64,000 nucleotides of DNA, taken from Xiphias gladius (Eukaryota > Chordata > Actinopteri > Istiophoriformes > Xiphiidae). Of this stretch, positions 1-11,526 are shown piece by piece. The stretch spans positions 25,362,001-25,426,000 of the forward strand of contig NC_053415.1 of NCBI RefSeq assembly GCF_016859285.1. Reading direction: 5' to 3'. The notes beneath the pieces were generated by a model. It worked only from the letters and a program-made list of their open reading frames with translations, did no database searches and was not told where the DNA came from. The stretch's first letter is position 1. The number at the start of each line of letters is the position of its first letter. A program made the translations under genes and the position numbers.

Positions 1-559
1 GTGGCATTAATTCACTAACATTCTCTGTAACTTACATAGGTTGAATTACTTGCCTCTTCCTTTGGCCGGGAGAGTACAAACTTTACTGAATAAACATATT
101 ACCCAGGTATTTGTACTTTTCCCAGTGTATCCCCGTCTTTTTACCCAGATCTTTTTTTTTTAAATCCACTGATTCTGTCATCTCCACGTGCATATGGGAG
201 AACCTGCAGAGCCTCCCTGCAACGGAGTAGATCGACAGCTGGCTTTGGCTTTACCAAACCTGCCGTTGGGCTGCAAACATGCATAAGCTTTTGCTTGGTT
301 TACTTTCCCATAGAGCAGCTGGTGCCAACTTGAGACTGTCTCATGCATCTCCTCTTCACCCCAGGCTCTGGCATGTAGCACCTTGCCCCTCTCTCTTTCA
401 CAATACACAACCAACCACATCATCACTGCCACCTTGAAGATATGTGCGCCATAAGGCGACATTTCAAGTGTTCCACCCTTCCTTTATCAACTCCGATTTG
501 CAACAACCATTTTATTCTACCAGCTAGAACTGATCCTAGGTTTTTAAGTCCTTAGCTAG
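1..559. other. Intergenic, nothing recognised
   Basis: AT-rich flank with no recognisable gene. An open frame on the - strand (178-462) has no family features, no start context and no splice partners, and I treat it as chance. Confidence 0.4.
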
Positions 560-965
560 AAAGGGCCTGCATTTCTTGGAGGACTTGTACATACAGTTTC
601 AACCAATTGTGCGCCACTTTCGAGTCAACCAATTCAGACTTTCTCAGATACTTCCGGTCACGGGAATTTGCAAGGAACGATTCCTCCGCATTCCCACAAA
701 TCCCCCCTATCACTGGCCCTTACTACCAACAAATGAATCAATTATACAGAAAATTAGAGGAAACTGGGACACCGAACTGCAGACTAGCCTCTCCTCATCC
801 TCTTGTGCTCGACTTAGTCTCATCCAGTTTAAGGTGCCTCATAGAGTTCCCTATAGCAAAGCTAAGCTTTCCAAAATGTACGCAGATACAGTAGAGGATA
901 GACGCAGAAGATGTTCTCTCTCCCCATGTGATCTAACACACTCAGTACGTTCTGGTCGTGCCTCA
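560..965 (+). mobile_element. LINE (L1-clade type) ORF2 C-terminal fragment
   Basis: Two overlapping + strand frames carry pieces of the C-terminal part of a fish L1-type ORF2 protein. One frame (607-894) has FLRYFRSREFARND, like the 'FxRYLQIRxFxR' block. The other (576-971) has IQFKVPHRVPYSKAKLSKMY, like the 'IQFKxLHRxHxSKxKLxKM' block that sits after the reverse transcriptase in these elements. The similarity moves from one frame to the other, so at least one frameshift separates them and the copy is dead. No 5' part, UTR or target duplication was found. Family assignment is from memory of L1-like fish proteins. Confidence 0.6.
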
Positions 966-1610
966 AATTAGCTTTAATACGTTGGGTTTTGGGAGTCATT
1001 CTTCAAAGTAGTTTCTGAAATAATTTGGATTCAAATTTCAACATCTCCTCACAGAGCAATCTTTGAAAGATCAACTGAAGATAACATCACGACAAATATT
1101 CAAACTAATGTAATTGCTTTCACCTCCCTAATTACTCAGAGAGATTTCCAGCAATTCTCTTGCTGTGGAAATGATCTCCATCCCTGGCTTTTAAATCACG
1201 CGTACGTGATGTCACCTCCTTTAATTAATCAGTTATTATGATCACCATCCTGCCAGTGAAATTTCACAGCAGAGGTGTGCCTTGGGCCTGTCGGCAGTGT
1301 GCTTTGCTGCCATCCAGCCCCTATTTTAGCAAGGTAATTGCTCATATGCAGCAATTAGCTTTTGCTTAGCAAAGAAAATCTTTCTAGTTTATTGTTTTAC
1401 CTATTAAAAACATTAGATTAAAGGTAACATGTTTAACGAGCCTTTCAAAGAAAGGTGCGTTTGTGGAAAACGCGTTCTTTGTTATTCAGCGGCAAAATAA
1501 CAATACAAAGAGGGGCCTCTTCTCACAACCTGCAAACCACCGCAATTCACGACCTGTTGAAGGTCACTTTGAATTGAACCGTGCACAGGGGCCTCTGCAC
1601 CATGTTGCTC
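966..1610. other. Intergenic upstream of the + strand crystallin
   Basis: No gene seen. Around 1350-1375 there are TGC/GCA half-sites (ttgcttagcaa) that resemble half of a Maf response element. This is too weak to call as a site. Confidence 0.35.
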
Positions 1611-1618
1611 TGTCAGGA

Positions 1619-1668
1619 ATTTGAACAATGGGGTCATGTATGCTTTGAGCGCGGGGTCAGGTATAAAA
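1619..1668 (+). promoter_or_regulatory. Gamma-M crystallin promoter: SOX-like box plus TATA
   Basis: ATTTGAACAAT lies at 1619-1629 and the TATA box (TATAAAAG) starts at 1662, about 33 bp further on and about 77 bp before the start codon. The AACAAT core fits the SOX HMG-box consensus. A closely related box sits at the same relative place in the other gamma-M promoters of this window. Confidence 0.65.
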
Positions 1669-1738
1669 GCACCAGGGGGACATGGAGAAAACTGTACAGT
1701 CCTATTTAGCCCAATCAGTTGTAACTGTAGCCATGACC

Positions 1739-2555
1739 ATGGGAAAGGTGTGTGCAGCTTCTGCTTCTCGCTCGTGACATTTTTAATCTTTAGATCGGAG
1801 GCTGAAAAAATTTGTGAAATTTGGCACTTTACACAATCTGTGGCACGCTGTGCTGCGTCTGCATAACCATTCAGATTAGTAACCATCCATCATAATAAAA
1901 ACCTTGTTTTTCAGATCATCTTCTACGAGGACAGGAACTTCCAGGGTCGCTCCTATGAGACCAGCAGCGACTGTGCCGACATGTCCTCCCACCTGAGCAG
2001 GTGCCACTCCTGCAGGGTTGAGAGTGGCTGCTTCATGGTCTACGACCGCACTAACTTCATGGGAAACCAGTTCTTTGTGAGGAGGGGAGAGTACGCTGAC
2101 TACCAGCGTTTGGGCATGACTGATTGTATCAGGTCTTGCCGCTTAATCCCCATGGTACTGTAATTCATTATTTGCTGTTAATTTGAAATCATACATTAGA
2201 TATATGGTGAAGGTAAATCCATATGGTATGCAAAGAAGGATTTCTGCGACTCATATTCACTCATTTTGATTTACAGCACAGAGGCCAGTTCAGGATGAGG
2301 ATCTACGAAAGGGAGAACTTCGCCGGTCAGATGCAGGAGCTGGTTGAGGACTGCGACAACATGGTGGACCGCCTCCATATGTCCGACTGCATGTCCTGCC
2401 ACGTGCTGGAGGGACACTGGCTGATTTACGAGCAGCCCAACTTCAGAGGCAGGATGGTCTACCTGAGGCCCGGAGAGTACAGGAGCTTCAGGGACCTGGG
2501 ACTGGGAGTTCTGAAGTTCATGAGCATGAGGCGTATCATGGATTCCTGTTATTAA
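1739..2555 (+). CDS. crygm: Gamma-M type crystallin (intact, 3 exons)
   Basis: Lens structural protein with four Greek-key motifs in two beta-gamma domains; it packs at high concentration to give refractive index. Exons are 1739-1747 (MGK), 1915-2154 and 2277-2555, all with GT-AG introns, giving about 175 codons. Exon 2 opens with [15 protein letters not shown] and exon 3 with [18 protein letters not shown], the usual motif 1 and motif 3 starts. The start was set at ATGGGAAAG directly before the GTGTGT donor. An in-frame ATG 6 bp upstream would only add two residues. About 15 Met by my count. Only the HW tryptophan is left, because the usual YQRWMG is YQRLGM. Loss of Trp and gain of Met is the known signature of fish gamma-M crystallins. 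A polyadenylation signal AATAAA lies at 2584. It is the only complete crystallin on the + strand here. Confidence 0.93.
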
Positions 2556-2589
2556 AGCACTAGTGTATAAAAACAAGATTTTAAATAAA

Positions 2590-3560
2590 ATCTAGTGATT
2601 TTCTCTTTTAATTCTAATTCTCTTTTTAAAAAAAAAAATTTTCCTCTTCTCTTTTTACTGAGAGGTTGACAGTTGACGAACTAAAGTCGTGGTAAACATA
2701 TGTTCAGATAAACACATGTTAAGGTAAGAGGTTGACATACATTGGAAATCTTTATTAAAACTTAAACTACTACATGCACTGAAACCAGTGAGGCTTCAGG
2801 GTCACTACAGTGCACACCATCAGAGGGCAGCATCATCCCATTTTTAAAGCTTACCAGTCTTTGCAAGGGCTTTGTTGGTTTAACCAATATCACATTAGAG
2901 TTAATATTCCCTAGTAATACATGTTTTGACATGTGTTGACCGTTCCTTACTTTGGTCATATACCTACACAGATGAATATTTTCTGAGCTGTCTTTGTCAA
3001 GAAGAGGTTATTGAGACAACATGGATACTGATGCCATGTTGGGTATTGTTACGGTTAAGGTCTTGTTATGAGGCACTATCTACTTCAAATGTAAGAAGCA
3101 GACTTGCATGTTTACGTCTTTATTCAGTGTTAATTGAATTAGTAGGATTAACGCAATGGCAGCATTTTATTTCTAATAAGACACCAAGTTAAATCACTGA
3201 AAAAACTCTCTTCAACTAGAGAAGACAACTCTTGCCCTCCATGCCCAAGGGTGCATTTACCAAATGGGTGTCAGTTAGTAACTAAGAGAAATTTTGAATG
3301 ACTTGTCACACAATAATTATAAAATACAGGTGGCAAAATTTGCAAGAAATTTAAGAAAACAGTTCAGTAAAGCTAAAAAACTGCAGAGATGAATATACAC
3401 ATTAGGCTCATACACACTAGTATATATACACTAAAACCTACAATTTTCAAGTTATTTAAATTTTCATAATTCAATGTCTCAGTTTTTCTGAAATTAAAGC
3501 AAAGAACAAATTAACAATTTGAGATTTTAAAAACAAGGAATCAGGGAATCTTGTTAATCA
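2590..3560. other. Intergenic, nothing recognised
   Basis: AT-rich sequence with short chance frames only. No repeat family recognised. Confidence 0.35.
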
Positions 3561-4235
3561 GCGAAATTTAATCTAAATTTTTGAGTCATCCAGCAGCTGA
3601 AAACACTCGTGCCGTTCTTTCTACAGTGGAAATGAATCATTGTTTGGAAAGTCCGTCCCAACACTGTCGCAGAAGTTCCCATCAGTGTGTTGCACTTGCA
3701 GATTGCTTTGCTTTCTCCTTCCGTCCAGTTCATCCCAAACCAGCTCCATGGGGTTCAGGTCCAGAGACTGTGCTGGTCTTCCATCGTGTGAGGCCACCGC
3801 CTGGTTCTGTTCTTCTTCTTCTTCTTCTGTTCTTGTACGTTTTGGGTCATTATCTTGCTGTGGGATGAACCCCCGACCAACCATTCTGACAGAACTATTC
3901 AGTCCTACTTCCTGCAGCGCAGTATTGTCCTAATAATGCATCAGAGGGTCCAGTAACACGGTTGGTTTCCAGCACTTGGTTTCTGCCTTTGTACAGACAG
4001 AGACACCTGTAGGAATTCAAGGCTTCATTTGCTTCCATTGCTGCAGGAAAGTTGTGAACTAAGTGAACTAATTTCTTAATCCCTGAAAAAGGCCTGTTTT
4101 TTTCTTTTACTTTGGGCAGTTTGACGCTGAACTTTGTTCCATTTAATGTTGTTAACGGGACTCAAAGTGATTAAATTTCAATTAAAAACTGTAAAAATTC
4201 TTGTGTTCTAAAACGTTTGACCCATGGTTTATTCT
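3560..4235 (-). mobile_element. Degraded Tc1-like DNA transposon, transposase 3' part
   Basis: The - strand frame 3621-3884 reads QQDNDPKRT, then a stretch ending SLDLNPMELVWDELD. This is the Tc1/mariner catalytic block (usually QQDNDPKHT...SPDLNPIEHLWDELDR). An internal run of Glu codons (3815-3835) is a later microsatellite expansion. The right side ends near 4205-4225 with gtgttctaaaacgtttgac, similar to Tc1-type termini. The N-terminal DNA-binding part is not recognisable. A second copy of the same block lies on the + strand at 45280-45575. Confidence 0.7.
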
Positions 4236-4481
4236 GTGACAATTTTCCAGCAGGTGATTAAAAACAAAGCTTGATATTCTTGGGAAAATGTTCAGGTGGT
4301 CAAGTCGACTACTACCCCTTCTACAACTGTGGAGAGACCATGAATTCAGTTTACTGAATCAGCCAATTATGGTGATTCATAAGTGAAATGAAAAGCAGTT
4401 TTTAAAAATTGAAAGCCATTTTAAATGTGTGCTCATCATGCTGTGGATATGTACTTATGTAATTATTCATATTACTGATTT

Positions 4482-4505
4482 ACATATATATATATATATA
4501 TATAT
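4482..4505. repeat. (TA)n microsatellite
   Basis: Uninterrupted alternating T and A over about 24 bp. Confidence 0.9.
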
Positions 4506-4673
4506 TCTTTATGCAGTATATAAATATATGTTAGATGCAGAGGGAACACATTCTCAGTTTCCTTTTTAACATTAAAATAATTAATTCGTTTAAAGTCTCT
4601 CATCCTCTTTCTAAGTAGAAACACATGTATTATGCAATTTGGACGCCAAACCAGCTTTTTAAAAAAGGCTGAC

Positions 4674-4775
4674 GTTCAAAAACAATTGATTTACATTACT
4701 ATGTTTGTACTCTAAGAGAAAATAAAAGAGCCACGCTCGCCCATCAGACTCACATTGTGACACACAATGGGAAAG
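4674..4775 (+). pseudogene. Orphan gamma-M crystallin promoter and exon 1
   Basis: ATGGGAAAG followed by GTATGG lies at 4767-4775. This is exactly the MGK mini-exon and donor used by the intact gamma-M genes. Upstream are a TATA-like AATAAAAGAGCC (4721-4732) and, 35 bp further up, TTCAAAAACAAT (4675-4686), matching the SOX-like box of the other promoters. No exon 2 or exon 3 follows on the + strand. The next crystallin exons are on the opposite strand at 7.8 kb. It is best read as the 5' remnant of a lost + strand copy, though it could still act as a promoter. Confidence 0.6.
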
Positions 4776-4779
4776 GTAT

Positions 4780-7760
4780 GGCATTTTGTTTTGTCAGTAG
4801 TCTTTTGTCCTCCACAGTTTAGTAAATAAAACAACAGCCCGTTTGTGGGAGTCGCAAGAGTTTTCTGAAACACCTCATTTAGCAAAAAAAAAAAAATAGC
4901 CCTTCATGATGTGGTTTTCCAACAGGAAGTAAACCAAACCTCTAAATGTCAAAGATGGCAGTGGAAAGCAGCTGCTGGATGATCTGAGCACGGCAAATGT
5001 ATGAGTTCTTGTCGCGCCACGAGTGAAACACGAGGTCTGTAACACAGTCTGTGCTTACGTTCAGTTATCCGTGTTTGTTAAGATGGCTGGCGGCACTGGC
5101 TGAGACATAGAGGTACTGTTATCAGAGACGTTGTGAGCGAGGAGACAAACCGCTCAAAGAATCCTGAATGGAGACGTCTGTAACGCCAAAGATGGCGGTT
5201 GTATGGCGCATATCCCGCCCCTCCCCCCGAGATACCAATGGTCTGCTTCACAACAGCCATCTGATGCGCACAGTTCAGGTTCACGACGTCTTCAACGGCT
5301 GTAATGTAAATGTACCAGAACTGTCTTTTTAGCTCTAGGTACACTGGTATAGCCGAGCCTAGCCTAGCAAGACACATAGCTCCCGCAATGACGACCGAAA
5401 GCCAGCTACCGGAACTCAAATAGTTAAACAATCTATTGAAAACTTTACCTTTTACCCACCGCCGGGAAGGCGGAAAAAGGAATTCCCACAGCCCACTCGA
5501 GCATTACAGCCAAAGACGGCATTTAAATGTTGACTGACCATACGTATTGAGCATTGTGATTGTTATGGGCCAGGAATATATTTGCACCGATTTTGTCCTC
5601 CAAAATACTGCCCGAAATTAAAACCGATTTGATAATACTATGTGGTGCTTGCAGTGGGTGGTCGAAATACCTGAGGTGCCTTCTGTAAATGTGTGTATTT
5701 GTAGATATGTAATATCCGTTGTAATATCTGTAAATGTATATATTTTTATTTTTCTAAATAATTGTGTTCATATTTTGCCTCGAAGGCCAATTCTTCACTA
5801 GTTCGCTCACGAGCGAAAGCTGACTTTTTAATCTCCTGTCAAACCTTGTGCCAGTTGTCGAGAGGAAATGACAAAAGTGTCAAAACAAACACTTGTGTCA
5901 TGCATCAACTTCAGTTATTCAGACATCAGACACAAGGACTCGCATTTGTTCCTTCCGCACGCGCAGTAGAAGTATAACCTGGGGGGAAAAGAAGCATTTT
6001 AAACCTTATTTTGGGTCAAAGTCACCAAACTTTTCAAGTGTTTTTTATTAGATTTGACTGGTGATTCTACACATGCAGTTTTTATGCCCCGGTGACCATT
6101 GAAAGCGCAGTTATGACTCTCTCCCCGTTCATTTAAATGGGGGCCTGATCGTTAGCCCAAAAAACTTGCCCGGGGGCGTTGCCAAAATGGCTGCCGAGAG
6201 GCGATACTGTCCTATAAGGACTTTGGACTTATTATAGTCTTCTTATGTAACTGATATGAAATCTGACAGAGAGAAGGATGTTTTACAGATGCTTTGACTT
6301 AGGTGGGTGTTTTCTGGTGCCTGGAGTGCTACGTGACTACGAATACTGTCCATCACCCTATTAAAACACAGGGTTATCACCAGATCGCTAGATACTAAGA
6401 GGTAATTCTCCACTCTGAGCTACCAGGGAGGATTTTCCACCCTTGACTTCTGCAGTTTATTAGGTTTACGGTTGAGATATTGGACCCAAAATGGAACCTG
6501 TAGAAAACAGAGAGAGAGAGCACAAACGCCAGCTGCAGCATGATGGACAACAATTAAGTCAACCAGTTAACAAGCAGCTGTGATTGGAAAGGAGCAGCTA
6601 TATAGTAATAATGATTTCCTAAGAACAAATATAAAGTCATAGAAACTAGAATCATTCATTTTCGATGCTTAAAAGATAACTTTATAGAAATGATGGAATG
6701 TCCTATTTCCACCTCCTCCCCACTGAGTGATAAATTTACAAAAGACAATGTTTTGACCTTTTATAATATCTATGAATCAGCTGTCATTTCAAAGCATTAA
6801 TAATGGCATAGCAGGCTGCTGATTTTCCTGAAATGAGCTCAGCTTCAGTTCCATTCCTGGTTCGCTTCTACGTTGTGCACATTAGTGTTACCTCTGCTGG
6901 CCCCGCCTTTGCGTTCCTGCTAGGCCCGCAGACTTTACACGAGGATGACGTCACGAAAAATAAAACCCACTTTTCCAGGCTCTGGGAAAGTTTTCCAATC
7001 ACAAAAACTTTTTGGGAAACTGCTTTTTGGGCAATGCCACATGTGGCCACTGGGACAAATGGCCCACGGCAGTCAAACGAACCCCTACACGACCCGATTG
7101 AAATGAGGAGAATTTTGACATGGTCTGATTCGGGTCCCAGGTTGGGTCTCGATTCTTCGGCATTGGGTGGACCCGTGAAGATCTCTAGACCTCTACGATA
7201 GAAAAAACCCTTACCAACGTACGTATTATAATAAGCGCTCAGTCCTTCTGTTTTGTTTCCTGCCCTTCGTCTGCGGCAGTGATGTTACCTGAAACCTGTC
7301 TACTGAGGGTGATACTCATGCTCCAGGAGTGTTTGTGGAAGTTTCTTTGACATTCCACCTGGGGAATCAATTGCTGTCTAAATGCAAGGGAACCGAAGCC
7401 GATATGCATCAGTGAAGAAACCAGGTTTGCAGACGCCTTTCAGGCCTGCAGTGGTCTGTGTTTACGCAAGGGTGCCGCTGATTAAAGCTTCAAAGAGTTT
7501 GTCTTCTAAATTAAAATTCAGATTGTCAAAGCATATTTTGATGTAAACAAGCCCTATAAAGGATTATAAAATATGAATAACTTTTACAATTTACTAATTG
7601 TCTAGAGACTTGATGGGGCTGCCCGTCTACTGATTTATATTTCACATATACTGTGTATCGGCTTTCAGACTGTTCTCCAGTTTTGTTAGTTTGCTGTTTT
7701 TACAATAAAAGACAAACCATATAGAGAAAGTAAGCGCTTGACAAGCATGGTTATGATTTA
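4780..7760. other. Intergenic between oppositely oriented crystallins
   Basis: No gene recognised. The 5070-5460 stretch is CpG-richer and contains AAGATGGCTGGC and AAGATGGCGG (YY1-like), and AAAATGGCTGCC recurs at 6184. It may be an old promoter or repeat. The open frames here (5078-5431, 6833-7201) show no known family features. Confidence 0.3.
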
Positions 7761-7797
7761 CACGTCATTTTTATTTATTTCAGTCAGATACAGAGGT

Positions 7798-8600
7798 CTA
7801 GCACATTTCAGTGATACGCTTCATGCTCATGAACCTGGTGGTGCTCATTCCCAGGTCCCTGAAGCTCCTGTGCTCTCCGGGCCTCAGGTACAGCACCCTG
7901 CCTCTGAAGCTGGGCTGCTCGTACAGGAGCCAGTGTCCCTCCAGCACGTTGGCGGACAGGCATTCGGACATGCGGAGGCGCTCCAGGATGTTGTCGCAGT
8001 CTTCCAGCAGCTCCTGCATCTGGCCAGTCAAGTTCTCCCTCTCATAGATCTTCATCCTGAATGGACCTCTGTGCTGTAATTCAATACAGGGAAAATGTGA
8101 GTATAGCCATTACCACACTAAAAATGAAGCAAGTTTGAATTTGCAGAAATCAAAGGCGTGTATAGATGAGGTCTCTTACATAGGGGATCATTCTGCAGGA
8201 TCTGATGGAGTCAAACATCATTCCCATGCTCATCATGCGCTGCATGTCACTGTACTCTCCTCTCCTCAGGAAGAGCTGCATGCCCATGAAGTTGGGGCGC
8301 TCATAGACCATGAAGCAGCCGCTCTCCACCCTGCAGGACTGGGACCTGCTCAGGAAGGAGGTCATGTCAGAGCAGTCGCTCGTGCACTCATAGGAACGAC
8401 CCTGGAAGTTCCTTTCCTCGAAGAAGATGATCTGAAAGGAAGAACAGAGGAAAGATCTCGATTTAGGAATCGAACGGTGTTCATGTCCGTGCTAACTGCA
8501 GCATTTAGATTCAATCTGCTGTCGAAAAACTGCACTCAACTATTAGTAAAAAATTTTAAATATGTGAAAACACAAGTAAATATACGATTACCTTGCCCAT
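7798..8600 (-). CDS. crygm: Gamma-M crystallin, methionine-rich (intact, 3 exons)
   Basis: Lens structural protein of the fish-specific gamma-M group. Exons on the - strand are 8592-8600 (MGK), 8180-8431 and 7798-8073, with GT-AG introns, 178 codons plus stop. Exon 2 begins [15 protein letters not shown] and exon 3 HRGPFRMKIYERENLTGQ. Exon 2 is 252 bp, longer than the 243 bp of most of its neighbours, because of a Met-rich insert (QRMMSMGMM) at the place of the usual QRWMG. By my count about 19 of 178 residues are Met, the highest in this cluster, and Trp survives only in GHWLLYE. AATAAA on the - strand lies at 7770-7775. It is probably lens-specific, driven by the TATA and SOX-like box just upstream. 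Confidence 0.94.
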
Positions 8601-8667
8601 GATGATGGTTTAGGTTGTTCCCAGTGGATGGTTCAACTTGCTCTGCCAACTCCATGATTCCAGGGCC

Positions 8668-8712
8668 TTTTTATACAGAATCCCAGGGCCCATGACGTAT
8701 TGTTATTCAAAT
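8668..8712 (-). promoter_or_regulatory. Gamma-M promoter: TATA and SOX-like box
   Basis: On the - strand TATAAAAA lies at 8668-8675 and ATTTGAATAACAAT at 8699-8712, 23 bp further upstream. The 14-mer is identical to that of the gene at 11.5-12.4 kb. Confidence 0.7.
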
Positions 8713-10670
8713 GTGCAAAGCTGATGAATTAGCAGTATGACTTTTGCTGAACGGGGCCCATAAACGTGTAACAATGGTTCTCCATCCATACATTTCTGGC
8801 AGCAGTCATCTGCATTGTCTGTTTTAAGCATAAGCTTTGTTTGTGTTCCATTCTCAGGCAGAAGGTTCTCCACATATGGTCATCGGGCCGCATCTCTGAC
8901 CATCCCATGAGAGACCCTGAACATCTACAAAGAATTAAACATACTGACTTTGTTTGGTTTTTTTTGTACTTTCACAACAGATTCCTCCCAATGATTACAA
9001 GGCCGGTAAATTAAAATAGAGGTGGTTTTCATGTGTTCTAAAGTAAATCAGTTTCATTTAAAGGGAAATTTGTAGGTTTGGTTGTTTTGTTTACTGATGT
9101 TGTTGTTTGAAGGATTTATAAACCACACTACACCTTATTCTAACTATATCACTTTAAAAAGTATGTGAAAACAGCAATGATTCGAAAAAAAAACGTTGTT
9201 TTACTGTAGATTGTTTGAGAGAAGTTTATTCATTTAAAAAATGATGGTGTGGAAAAAGTAGATACAAAAAAATGCACAAAAAAATCTGAGTGTAAACACT
9301 GGAAATTTAAAAAAAAAAGTGGAAATATTGCAAACAAGTTTATACACTTTTGCTGAGGTGGAAAAGTTGGTTTATCAATAAAAAGGAAAATGCGACAAAG
9401 CTTGTGACTTAAACGTCCACTGAAGCTTCTGCTCAACTGAAGAGACTAAAAACGTGGAGCAATGAGGAGACTGGAACATTTGTCAGATTAGTACATGAAA
9501 CAAACGTAAATGCCACATTTCCATCATGTTTTCCACACGGTTTTCCTTCATTCTGGTTCAGGTTCGATGGACACCATCTCCTTCTGCAACGGTTTGATGG
9601 CTCCCAACTGGGGTATTAGCACCACCAGCTGTTTATCTTGATGTGCCAAATGCCTAAAATTCACACAACAGTAAACGATGGAAAAATTGACCCCCCCCCT
9701 TTTTTTTTTTGGCAGATTTTCTGGAAATGTGTTTAAATTTTGTGCCACATTTTGGACGGAGACTTGGCTAGTGAATCGTGCTTCCTGCTCACTCGTGTTT
9801 CACTACTAACTTCTGCTATGTTGACACTGAAAATGGGTAACAAGCCCATGAGTGGATATGCAGCGCAGCCGGATTACCGGATCGGCTTGTGCAGCTCAGC
9901 CTAAATGATAAAACACACTAGCGTAAATGTTGAATGATAAAGGGGATGTTTAGGAACCTTAGCTATGAAACGACCGATGGATGTTTTTTTTAAACGGTAT
10001 TATACCACCAGGACTGTCATTTTTTGTGGGAACATTCAGAGAGAAACTTTATTCAATTAGATAGAAGGTTGCCCACAGTAAATACGGTTGTTGTAGTGTG
10101 TCTATTTGACACAAATGAACAAATCGTATGGATATATATTGAGCAGTAATTCAGATATACTGTGGAGCTGCTACCTGTGCCCTTCTGAACACGCTCCAAC
10201 AAATGCAGCAGGTAGTTTTTGTGAGTGGGAGGCCAATGGGGGATCATGAACCAGAAACTCTAGTTGGACACCTGCATGAAAGGGGATTATGCCCCCCCCC
10301 CCCTTTAGCATAATCCCTCCCAGAGAAACTCCTCACTCCACCAGGTGGAAAAAAATATGTCTATGCATTGAATGTATTTCTTCAAGTGTATTCTTGCTAT
10401 TACTTATAAATAACTATTATTTTTATAATGGTAAAATTTCAAATAGCTTTGCGTTTGGTAGAGAGGACATGATGACTTCATGTTGGCCCTTGAAAGTATA
10501 AGTTTGGGAGTTTCTCTCGATTTGGGACTTGCAAAACTGAGACGATATCTCAACTCTACTTTAAAATACAAGAACATAAGTTAAGCACGTGAAGAAAAAC
10601 AAATACTATAATTCCGAGGAATTTAATAAGAAATTATTGTAGGTTTTTAATTACCAGTAAATTATGGGAT
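8713..10670. other. Intergenic, nothing recognised
   Basis: AT-rich with several homopolymer runs. Short frames such as 9230-9436, 9548-9748 and 10289-10501 show no family signal. Confidence 0.35.
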
Positions 10671-10679
10671 AAGGCAATG

Positions 10680-11230
10680 TAGCCACAGGAAAATGTGGTG
10701 CTATGTATGTAAGGATTTATAGTAGTATGTAGTCTATAATTCTATAATAGGGATTTTATAATTCTATGTAATGATTTGTGGTTTACATTCTGCAGAGTAT
10801 ATCAGTCAAGTCAAGTATCACGGAGGAAAAGATTTAACAAGGGTTTCCGACCTAATGGGTAGTTTATTTGGCTTTGAGGTGTATGGTCATACATGTCGAA
10901 CTGAAGCCATGTGTTTAAATAGAAGCATGGGTCAAAGTCTCGAGGTCAAAGGTCCTCAGAAGGTGGCTTGCAGTCTGAAAAGTGAGGTAATGCTAAAGCC
11001 TTGGGTTAGTGACGGTTTTCCAGGAAAACACCTGCCCTATTTAAGAGTCGGTGGCCAAGGCTGGTTTCCAGAGCGGTTCATCGGCTTCACAACCCTCTCA
11101 AGAGCAGACCTGCAGGTGCTCGATCTGACGCTGTAATTCTTTGTAATAAACCTTTATATGCATCAAGGCGGTGTCAGCGGAGTCTCCTTCATCCTCTTCG
11201 CATCATCATCACCATCGAATAAACTACAGT
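10680..11230 (+). mobile_element. Possible solo LTR of an old retroelement
   Basis: A GC-richer block of about 0.5 kb stands out from its AT-rich flanks. It ends with a TATA-like CTATTTAAGAG (about 11037), an AATAAA signal (about 11144) and a pyrimidine-rich tail, an arrangement like the U3-R-U5 order of an LTR. A 121-codon frame (10771-11136) spans it but resembles no protein I know. Edges and family are unsure, and no internal coding region is present. Alternatives are a lost gene's last exon or another repeat. Confidence 0.25.
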
Positions 11231-11526
11231 CTGGACTGACTACAGTACAGTTATGGCCACTTACCCCTCGTTACCTATAGATAACGAGTAAGCAATGATT
11301 TTTTGTTCACAGTAACTACAGAGTAGGTGCAACATCTGCAAACTGCACAGTTAAAGTCAGGGGGTCACAGTTAGCCCTTTTAAGGCTAATTTTACTATTA
11401 CACTTTTTGATGCCTTTCAGTGCCAGTACTTGACAAATCAATGAAAACACATCCGCAAAGAAGGTTAAAAACTCAACAGCTTTAATAAACAGAGTTCGAT
11501 ATTTACAGCGAGGTTTCGCTTGATGG

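Noticed and set aside
178-462. 94-codon open frame on the - strand
   Set aside because: No recognisable domain, composition like spacer DNA, no splice partners.
3581-3933. Two open frames on the + strand (95 and 97 codons)
   Set aside because: They are antisense to the Tc1-like transposase fragment and include a translated (CTT)n run.
8135-8602. 155-codon + strand frame
   Set aside because: It is the shadow of the - strand crystallin exon 2 and its flanks.
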